From DATLFI01 sp035524895 (GTDB taxonomy: Bacteria; Acidobacteriota; Thermoanaerobaculia; Multivoradales; Multivoraceae): 7,798 nucleotides of DNA. Numbering within the stretch: position 1 is the first letter of the stretch; each line of letters opens with the position of its first letter. The position numbers and the translations under genes were made by a program. Below the pieces are notes generated by a model that was not told where the DNA came from, ran no database searches, and saw nothing but the letters and a program-made list of their open reading frames with translations. This document shows positions 1 to 6,590 of this stretch, one piece after another. The stretch spans positions 1-7,798 of the forward strand of contig DATLFI010000278.1 of the NCBI GenBank assembly GCA_035524895.1, written 5' to 3'.

Positions 1-40
1 CCATCGCTGAGCGAGCGCAACAACGCAGACGGCCCCACGC

Positions 41-60
41 CGCCCCAACCGCTTGGGGCG
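41..60 (+). terminator. Hairpin, possible terminator of an upstream gene
   Basis: CGCCCCAA (41-48) and TTGGGGCG (53-60) form a perfect 8-bp stem with a CCGC loop. A short GGGGGTTT stretch follows on the plus strand, so it could end transcription of a gene left of the window. The U-tract is poor and it lies only 42 bases before the esterase ATG, so a 5'-leader structure is an alternative. The stem is seen directly; the function is inferred. Confidence 0.45.
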
Positions 61-101
61 CGGGGGTTTGCGGCCGCTGGCTGCGTTGGGCCTCCTGCAC
101 G

Positions 102-1817
<1,716 letters not shown>

Positions 1818-1851
1818 CCGCCCCTGGTCGAGGGGGTGTAACCGCCGCCCC

Positions 1852-1885
1852 GCCCCGGTGTCTCACTCCATGACGACGCCGGGGC
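1852..1885 (+). terminator. Hairpin downstream of the esterase gene
   Basis: Bases 1852-1862 and 1875-1885 pair over 11 bp with one G-U wobble, around a 12-nt loop. The stem starts 34 bases after the esterase stop and 67 bases before its 3' arm meets the sigma-factor ATG. No T-tract follows, so it is a weak or factor-assisted terminator candidate. A leader structure of the sigma-factor transcript is the alternative. The rest of the 1818-1952 gap shows no promoter I can defend. Confidence 0.4.
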
Positions 1886-1952
1886 TTCCGGCGGCACACA
1901 CGGCGGAGCGCGAGACGCATCGCCCACCAGGTCGACGAGAAGCCTGTCGCGT

Positions 1953-2489
1953 ATGACGTTCTGGCAATCCGCCTACCGTGACCATGGACCAGCCGTGCTC
2001 GGCTACCTCTCGAGCAGGATGCGCCGCGAAGACGCGGAGGACCTCCTGCAGGAGACTTTCGTGCGTGCGATACGAGCCAGTGGCAGCCTGCGCGACGAGG
2101 AGAAGCTGCGACCGTACCTGCTCACCATCGCCCACAATCTGCTGGTCAACCGCTACCGGCGTCGCGAACCGCAGCTGTTCTCGGAGCTCGCTACCGCCAC
2201 GGCAGACGGCGAGACGAGCGAGCTCGCCGAACCCGCTGCGCCGGCCTCCCATCCCGAGCAGGAGGCAGACCTGTCGCGCCTCGAGGAGCGTCTTGGCGCA
2301 GTCGTGGCGGAAATGAGCCCTCACCTGCGCACCGCTTTCGAGCAGGGAGTCCTACGGCAAGAGCCCTACAAGGAGATCGCGCGTCGCAATGGCTGGTCGT
2401 TGGCACAGGTGAAGATCAACGTCTACCGCGCGCGGCGGCAAGCGATCACGCGACTGCGCGACCTGCTGCCCTCTGCCGAGCTTGGTTGA
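1953..2489 (+). CDS. ECF-type RNA polymerase sigma factor (sigma-70 family)
   Basis: This 178-residue protein has only sigma regions 2 and 4, the ECF (group 4) layout, and would redirect RNA polymerase to a small regulon. Region 2 spans about 5-72: DAEDLLQETFVRA (27-39) is the core-binding region 2.2, and the stretch around LRPYLLTIAHNLLVNRYRR (52-70) matches region 2.3/2.4. A polar, Ala/Glu-rich linker (73-105) leads into region 4 (about 108-172), with a helix-turn-helix around YKEIARRNGWS (139-149) and a recognition helix QVKINVYRARR (152-162). That helix departs from the common GTVKSRL.RAR. The next gene encodes a putative membrane anti-sigma factor, the usual partner arrangement. The Shine-Dalgarno is weak (GAGAAG about 10 bases upstream), but the ATG places region 2 at the expected distance from the N-terminus. 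I saw no GGAAC-type autoregulatory -35 element upstream. Confidence 0.92.
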   Translation: MTFWQSAYRDHGPAVLGYLSSRMRREDAEDLLQETFVRAIRASGSLRDEEKLRPYLLTIAHNLLVNRYRRREPQLFSELATATADGETSELAEPAAPASHPEQEADLSRLEERLGAVVAEMSPHLRTAFEQGVLRQEPYKEIARRNGWSLAQVKINVYRARRQAITRLRDLLPSAELG

Positions 2490-2550
2490 GCGATCGCGAG
2501 CCTTCGATCCCGCTTTCCGACACTTCCGTGATGCATCGGTCTTCGTTCCC

Positions 2551-2555
2551 AGGAG
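2551..2555 (+). promoter_or_regulatory. Ribosome binding site deciding the anti-sigma start
   Basis: AGGAG lies 8 bases before GTG 2564. This supports that GTG over the TTG at 2486, which overlaps the sigma-factor stop, and over the in-frame ATG at 2531, neither of which has a comparable site. Confidence 0.7.
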
Positions 2556-2563
2556 TCGCCACC

Positions 2564-3271
2564 GTGTCCGATCAAAGATCCCGTCCTCTCCAGCCAGACG
2601 AGCAGGCTGCGCTCGCCGTCACCGAACGGCTCGAGGCCGAGCTCTCGGCTCTGGTCGATGGCGAGCTGGAGTCGCAACGCCTGCTCCAGGTGATCGACCG
2701 CTTGGTCGAGGAATCGAGCGCACGCCGCTTCTACCGGCGTGCCCGCGCCCTGGACGGCCTGGTCGAGGCGACCGAGCCGCTGCCCCGAACCGAGGCGCCG
2801 AACGAGGTCTGGCAGCGCATCGCGTCAGCCACCGGCCAGTCTCCCGGCACACTGCCGTTCCGTGCCCGCAGCCTGCCCCGCCTGTCGACCAGGATCCTCG
2901 CTCCGCTCGTCGCCGCGGCGGCGCTGGTGATCGCCGTGTCGCTGGGAGTTTGGGCCAATGCGCAGCGCCCGACCCGCGGAGCGTTGATGGAGGTTGGGGC
3001 CGCCGACGTGGGTGACATCACGATCGGCGGGAGAGCGGGTCAGATGACCGACGAGCGTTTCTTCGCTCTCGCCACCGAAATCCTCGAGGCAGATCGCCAC
3101 TACCGCCGCGAGATGCTCGAGGTCATCCAGCTCGTCGAGTCCGCACTCCCGTCGGAGATGGGCAGCGCCGAGCCGACACGACTCGGCGAGGAGACCTCGC
3201 TCGTCGCCGACGAGATCGACACCGTTCCCGATGGTCGCGTCGACCGCGACCTCGCCGTCCGCCTCTGGTGA
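2564..3271 (+). CDS. Putative RseA-like membrane anti-sigma factor
   Basis: From GTG 2564 this gives 235 residues. The N-terminal part (about 20-90) contains ELSALVDGEL (26-35), then a helical stretch and VWQRIASATG. It resembles the N-terminal anti-sigma domain of RseA (LSALMDGE in E. coli, then helices and a V...RV-type segment). One transmembrane helix follows at about 111-130. The 105-residue C-terminus would be extracytoplasmic and includes a likely helix (about 161-190, starting MTDERFFALA). This is the topology of an anti-sigma factor that holds its sigma at the membrane and is released by proteolysis. It has no cysteines in an HxxxCxxC arrangement, so it is not a zinc-binding ZAS protein. 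Position directly after the ECF sigma gene supports the call. An upstream TTG at 2486 would give 261 residues, overlapping the sigma stop as TTGA, but it lacks a ribosome binding site. The family link rests on a short motif plus context. Confidence 0.72.
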   Translation: MSDQRSRPLQPDEQAALAVTERLEAELSALVDGELESQRLLQVIDRLVEESSARRFYRRARALDGLVEATEPLPRTEAPNEVWQRIASATGQSPGTLPFRARSLPRLSTRILAPLVAAAALVIAVSLGVWANAQRPTRGALMEVGAADVGDITIGGRAGQMTDERFFALATEILEADRHYRREMLEVIQLVESALPSEMGSAEPTRLGEETSLVADEIDTVPDGRVDRDLAVRLW

Positions 3272-3316
3272 GCGTCGTCCACCGCGCGCCGGAGGTCCCA
3301 TTCGTGTTTTCGCCAC

Positions 3317-3321
3317 GGAGG
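3317..3321 (+). promoter_or_regulatory. Ribosome binding site for the triple-repeat protein
   Basis: GGAGG sits 6 bases before ATG 3328. It favours this start over GTG 3268, which would overlap the anti-sigma stop as GTGA. Confidence 0.7.
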
Positions 3322-3327
3322 CCCATC

Positions 3328-4626
3328 ATGGAGCCCTGCTTCGATTTCCATATCCACCGCCACGACGACGCCACTCCCGCCTGCGCCGCGCCTCGGCGCA
3401 AGCGGAGCCGGTCAGCGGCGGCTGCCGGTGCACTGTTGTTGGCGGCCGCGACCGCGACGGCGCTGTTGCCAGAGCCGGCCGCGGCTGCCGAGAGCGACGG
3501 GTTCCTCTACGGCCGGCTCGAGACCACCGCCGACAAGGCGTACACGGGCATCCTGCGCTGGGGAGACGAGGAGGCGTTCTGGGATGATCTCTTCAACTCC
3601 GGCAAGGTCGAGCTGCCGCATGCCTCGAGCACCTCCAGCGACCCCAAGAAGGCGCGCACGGTCGAAGTTTTTGGCAAGAAGCTGACGTTCCGCTGGGGCG
3701 ACAACGTCGCGTCGCGGCACTTCGTCACCCGCTTCGGCGACATCGCGCGACTCGAGCCCATAGACGGCAAGGTGCGGCTGAGCATGAGGGGCGGCTCCGA
3801 GATCATCGTCGCCGGCTCCTCCAACGACGTCACGGCGACGGTCGAGGTCCGCGACGCGACGATCGGCACCGTGCAGGTGCCGTGGAAGCGGATCAAGAGC
3901 GTCGAGTTCCAGCAGGCCCCGAAAGACGTGGAGCTTCCCGGCTTTCGCCTCGCGGGCACCGTGCGCACCACTGCCGGCACTTTCGAGGGCTTCGTGCAGT
4001 GGGACAAGCAGGAGTGTCTATCCATCGACAAGCTCGATGGGGACGAGGACGGCATCAGACTGTCGCTGCCGATGGGCAACATCCGCACCATCGAGCGACA
4101 CAGCCGTGCTGCGTCGCGCGTGACGCTCCAGGACGGCCGGACGATGATCCTCGACGGCACCAACGACGTCGACGACTCGAACCGCGGCATCCTCGTCGAG
4201 GACGAGCGCTTCGGGCGCGTCGAGGTGCCGTGGTCGGCCTTCGAGCGCGTCGAGTTCCGTAGGGACGCCGGGAGCGGTCGCGCCTACTCCGAGTTCGGCA
4301 AGTACGGTGAGCTGCAGGGGCGCGTCTCGGCCAACGGAAAGACGCGCACCGGGCGCATCGTGTTCGACCTCGACGAGGCCTACGGCTGGGAAATGCTCGA
4401 TGGCTTCAAGGACGACATCGCCTACTCCATCCCGTTCGGCATGGTGGCGCGCATCGAGCCGCGCGGCACCCGCTCCGCCCTGGTGCGGCTGAAGAACGGC
4501 CAAGAGCTGGTGCTCAGCGACACCCAGGACGTCACCGACGACAACGACGGCATCCTCGTCTTCGAAGGCAGCGGCGATCCGGTCCACATACCCTGGGACG
4601 CCGTCGGCTGGATCGAGCTCGACTGA
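3328..4626 (+). CDS. Exported protein with three tandem ~106-residue repeats, function unknown
   Basis: The protein has 432 residues. A long basic N-region (PRRKRSRS, 22-29) and an Ala/Leu-rich core (30-47) end in PEPAAAAES, giving a probable signal peptide cleaved near 54. The rest consists of three related units: about 57-194, 205-310 and 326-431. Each begins with a G.(V/L)....(...)G.(I/V/L).(W/F) strand pattern. Each then has a DV motif (167-168, 280-281, 401-402) and ends in a (V/I)PW....(V/I)E motif, with Trp at 186, 302 and 423. Copies 2 and 3 share D-V-x-D-x-N-x-G-I-L-V; copy 1 has a roughly 25-residue insertion and a degenerate version. The alternating hydrophobic pattern suggests small beta-barrels or a beta-rich scaffold. 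I do not recognise the family and see no catalytic signature. It is the third gene after the sigma and anti-sigma genes, 56 bases beyond the latter, and a strong hairpin follows, so co-transcription is likely. A role as sensor, ligand or regulon effector is inference. Confidence 0.88.
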   Translation: MEPCFDFHIHRHDDATPACAAPRRKRSRSAAAAGALLLAAATATALLPEPAAAAESDGFLYGRLETTADKAYTGILRWGDEEAFWDDLFNSGKVELPHASSTSSDPKKARTVEVFGKKLTFRWGDNVASRHFVTRFGDIARLEPIDGKVRLSMRGGSEIIVAGSSNDVTATVEVRDATIGTVQVPWKRIKSVEFQQAPKDVELPGFRLAGTVRTTAGTFEGFVQWDKQECLSIDKLDGDEDGIRLSLPMGNIRTIERHSRAASRVTLQDGRTMILDGTNDVDDSNRGILVEDERFGRVEVPWSAFERVEFRRDAGSGRAYSEFGKYGELQGRVSANGKTRTGRIVFDLDEAYGWEMLDGFKDDIAYSIPFGMVARIEPRGTRSALVRLKNGQELVLSDTQDVTDDNDGILVFEGSGDPVHIPWDAVGWIELD

Positions 4627-4634
4627 GTCTCTGA

Positions 4635-4661
4635 GCGTCGGCCGACTCTGTCGGTCGACGC
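4635..4661 (+). terminator. Strong hairpin ending the sigma/anti-sigma/repeat unit
   Basis: Bases 4635-4646 and 4650-4661 form a 12-bp stem (one G-U pair) with a TCT loop, starting 8 bases after the stop of the triple-repeat gene. No real T-tract follows (CTTCCC), so it is terminator-like without the full intrinsic signature. The remaining gap up to 4719 holds no other feature I can support. Confidence 0.6.
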
Positions 4662-4719
4662 CTTCCCGGTCCCATAGGATGGCGCGGCGCACGCTCCGAC
4701 CACTCTCCGCGCGTCGTCC

Positions 4720-5685
4720 TTGATCCACTCCACCGCCGCCTCCTCCTGGCTGGCCATCCTCAACCCGCGCGCGCGGCGAGGCGCCGCGCCGCGGCTCGCG
4801 CGACCGCACCTGGCGGCCCTGCGGGACCGAGGTGTCGACATCGAGCTGTGCACCACCAGCGGACCACGCGAGGCCGTACGGCTGGCGCGTGAGGGCTACG
4901 CCCGCGGGCACAGGCGCTTCCTGGCGATCGGCGGCGACGGCACCGCCTTCGAGACGCTCAACGGCTTCCTGCCATCCGCGCTCGACGACGGCCAGGACAC
5001 CGGGCTCGCTGTGCTGCCCGTGGGCACCGGCAACTCCTTCGCGCGGCACTTCGAACGGGAAGGCGGCAGCGGCTCCGCAACGGTGGTCGCAGCGATCCTC
5101 GAAGACCAGTCGAGGCGTTGCGACGTCATGCGGCTCCAACACGAAACGGGTGAGCAGTACGCACTCGGCACAGTGAGCGTGGGCTTCGCGGCTCAGGTCT
5201 CGGCTCTCGTCAACCGGAAGCTCAAGGCCTTTGGCGTGGTCGGATACACGCTGGGTGTCCTCCGCGAGCTACAGCGCCTCCGTTTCTACGAATCCGACCT
5301 GACATTCGCGACGCAAGGCACACGCCAGAGCGTGCGCGGTCGCCTGCTGTTCGCTGCCATCCAGAACGTCGAGTGGGTGGGCGGCAACATGCGAATGGCA
5401 CCGGGAGCCCGCACCGACGACGGGCTGGCCGACCTCGTGATCGTCGACCAGGCTCGCCGATTGCGGGTGTTGCGCCTCTTCCCCCGCATCTTCGACGGCA
5501 GCCACGTCGCAGTGCCCGAGGTGCATGTCCACCGCTGCGATCGGGTGACCTTCCACGATCCGGGGCGCCGGCCGGTGATGCTCGACGGCGAGGTGCTCGA
5601 GCTCGTGCCGCGGCGCCTCGAGGTGCTGCCAGCAGCGATCTCCATTTGGGTCCCTGAAACATCGGAGACCGCGCGTGGCTTGTAA
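4720..5685 (+). CDS. Lipid kinase of the DAGK catalytic family (YegS/DgkB-like)
   Basis: This 321-residue protein belongs to the family that transfers phosphate from ATP to diacylglycerol, phosphatidylglycerol or sphingoid lipids at the inner face of the membrane; the lipid used here is not determined. NPRARRG (15-21) matches the first nucleotide-binding loop. GGDGT (71-75), followed by Glu78 and LNGF, is the signature ATP site, and PVGTGNSFAR (100-109) is the second conserved loop. TDDGLADL (232-239) and LDGE (288-291) are the C-terminal beta-sandwich motifs that carry metal-binding and catalytic acidic residues in DgkB and YegS. All key motifs are present and the length is typical (about 300-330). 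TTG 4720 is the only usual start available, because an in-frame TAG lies at 4675-4677. No Shine-Dalgarno is visible, so initiation may be weak or leaderless. It could be part of phospholipid turnover in the envelope. Confidence 0.92.
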   Translation: MIHSTAASSWLAILNPRARRGAAPRLARPHLAALRDRGVDIELCTTSGPREAVRLAREGYARGHRRFLAIGGDGTAFETLNGFLPSALDDGQDTGLAVLPVGTGNSFARHFEREGGSGSATVVAAILEDQSRRCDVMRLQHETGEQYALGTVSVGFAAQVSALVNRKLKAFGVVGYTLGVLRELQRLRFYESDLTFATQGTRQSVRGRLLFAAIQNVEWVGGNMRMAPGARTDDGLADLVIVDQARRLRVLRLFPRIFDGSHVAVPEVHVHRCDRVTFHDPGRRPVMLDGEVLELVPRRLEVLPAAISIWVPETSETARGL

Positions 5686-5697
5686 CCTGCACCCCGC

Positions 5698-5750
5698 GCG
5701 TCGGGTCTACGTATCTACCAATCCGGCGTTCCCGCCGCTCCCTCCGACGC
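5698..5750 (+). promoter_or_regulatory. Inverted repeat in the leader of the DUF4097-like gene
   Basis: GCGTCGG (5698-5704) and CCGACGC (5744-5750) are perfect complements. They enclose 39 bases that contain a small inner GGCG/CGCC pair. The 3' arm abuts the AGGAG ribosome binding site at 5751. A leader fold that affects translation is possible, but in GC-rich DNA a 7-bp repeat of this kind may be chance. Confidence 0.25.
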
Positions 5751-5755
5751 AGGAG
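5751..5755 (+). promoter_or_regulatory. Ribosome binding site for the DUF4097-like gene
   Basis: AGGAG lies 8 bases before ATG 5764 and confirms that start, which also opens directly with a signal peptide. Confidence 0.7.
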
Positions 5756-5763
5756 ACCTAGCC

Positions 5764-6564
5764 ATGCCCCGACTCCACCGAACCCGCCTCCTCGCCGCCG
5801 CGTTCGTCCTGCTGGCCCCGTTCTCGATGGGCGCCGCAGCCCAAGAGTGGGCGACCTCGACCGACGACTCCTGGTGCCGCGATAGCCGGCCTCGCGACCG
5901 AGACCGCGACCGGCAGTGCGAGATCCGGATCACCACTCTTCCCGCCAGCGGAGCGCTGGCCGTCGATGCCGGAGCCAACGGTGGCATCACGGTCGAAGGC
6001 ACGGACGCGGGCGAGGTGCGCATCCGCGCCAAGGTCGAGACACGACGCGGTGCACAGCTCGAGGACGTCACGATCGACCTCGGCGCCGGGCACGTCGAGA
6101 CACAGGGACCGGAGCGTGGCGACTGGTCGGTCAGCTTCCGCATCGAAGTGCCGCACGGCTACGACCTCGACCTCGTCGCGCGCAACGGCGGCCTCCGGGT
6201 GGCGGGCGTCGACGGCCAGGTGCGACTCGAGACCACGAACGGGGGGATCACGCTCGCATCGATGGCTGGAGAAGTTCGCGGACGAACGACCAACGGCGGC
6301 ATCTCCGTCGCTCTCGACGGCGACACTTGGCACGGCGACGGCCTCGACGTGGAAACCTCGAACGGCGGGGTCCATCTCTCGGTGCCCGCCGACTACTCCG
6401 CCGAGCTGGTCACGGGAACGGTCAACGGTCAGCTCCACCTGGGCTTCCCGGTGACCGTGGAGGGCGCCCTGCGCAACGAGGTCCGCGGCACCCTCGGTCG
6501 GGGTGGCCCCACCGTGCGGGCCATGACGACGAACGGCGGCGTCAAGCTGACCCGCGCGGGCTGA
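5764..6564 (+). CDS. Secreted DUF4097-like beta-repeat protein with NGG ladder
   Basis: The protein has 266 residues. A clear signal peptide (RLHRTR, then a hydrophobic core at 9-20) probably ends at AAA|Q near 26. A short charged segment with repeated Asp-Arg follows, flanked by Cys38 and Cys52, which could pair. From about 65 to the end the chain is a series of short beta strands marked by Asn-Gly-Gly turns at 72-74, 141-143, 159-161, 177-179, 200-202 and 257-259, with Asn-Gly-Gln at 221-223. Strand patterns such as TNGGI.(L/V) are typical of DUF4097 (putative auto-transporter adhesin head-like) proteins, which fold as a right-handed beta-solenoid. No enzymatic residues are evident; a structural or surface role is likely. 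DUF4097 genes often occur near ECF sigma/anti-sigma pairs, as here, but a hairpin and the lipid kinase gene lie between, so co-regulation is only inferred. Confidence 0.82.
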   Translation: MPRLHRTRLLAAAFVLLAPFSMGAAAQEWATSTDDSWCRDSRPRDRDRDRQCEIRITTLPASGALAVDAGANGGITVEGTDAGEVRIRAKVETRRGAQLEDVTIDLGAGHVETQGPERGDWSVSFRIEVPHGYDLDLVARNGGLRVAGVDGQVRLETTNGGITLASMAGEVRGRTTNGGISVALDGDTWHGDGLDVETSNGGVHLSVPADYSAELVTGTVNGQLHLGFPVTVEGALRNEVRGTLGRGGPTVRAMTTNGGVKLTRAG

Positions 6565-6567
6565 GCG

Positions 6568-6580
6568 GCAGGGGCCCTGC
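6568..6580. terminator. Small hairpin between convergent genes
   Basis: GCAGG (6568-6572) pairs with CCTGC (6576-6580) around a GGC loop, inside the 26-base gap between two convergent stop codons. Its position suits a bidirectional terminator, but the stem is only 5 bp and there is no T-tract. Confidence 0.25.
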
Positions 6581-6590
6581 GGCGGCGAGG

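Noticed and set aside
1818..1952. Search for an ECF-type autoregulatory promoter or small gene between esterase and sigma factor
   Set aside because: No GGAAC-like -35 element, convincing -10 or supported short open frame was found; only the hairpin stands out.
2486..2563. N-terminal extension of the anti-sigma gene from TTG 2486
   Set aside because: It would give a TTGA overlap with the sigma stop but lacks a ribosome binding site, while GTG 2564 has AGGAG at 8 bases.
2482..3015. Plus-strand frame (177 codons) overlapping the anti-sigma gene
   Set aside because: It is an Arg/Pro-rich shadow frame; the overlapping frame has the ribosome binding site, RseA-like motif and membrane helix.
4018..5142. 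Long minus-strand open frame (374 codons) spanning the repeat protein and lipid kinase genes
   Set aside because: It crosses two well-supported plus-strand genes and the hairpin at 4635-4661, and its product resembles no family.
5680..5717. Possible sigma-70 promoter (TTGTAA with TACGTA/TATCTA) before the DUF4097-like gene
   Set aside because: The spacing is 22-26 bases instead of about 17, and the -35 match overlaps the lipid kinase stop codon.
5890..5920. Asp-Arg-rich short repeat in the DUF4097-like gene as a DNA microsatellite
   Set aside because: It is too short and too imperfect at DNA level; it is better described as a charged protein segment.
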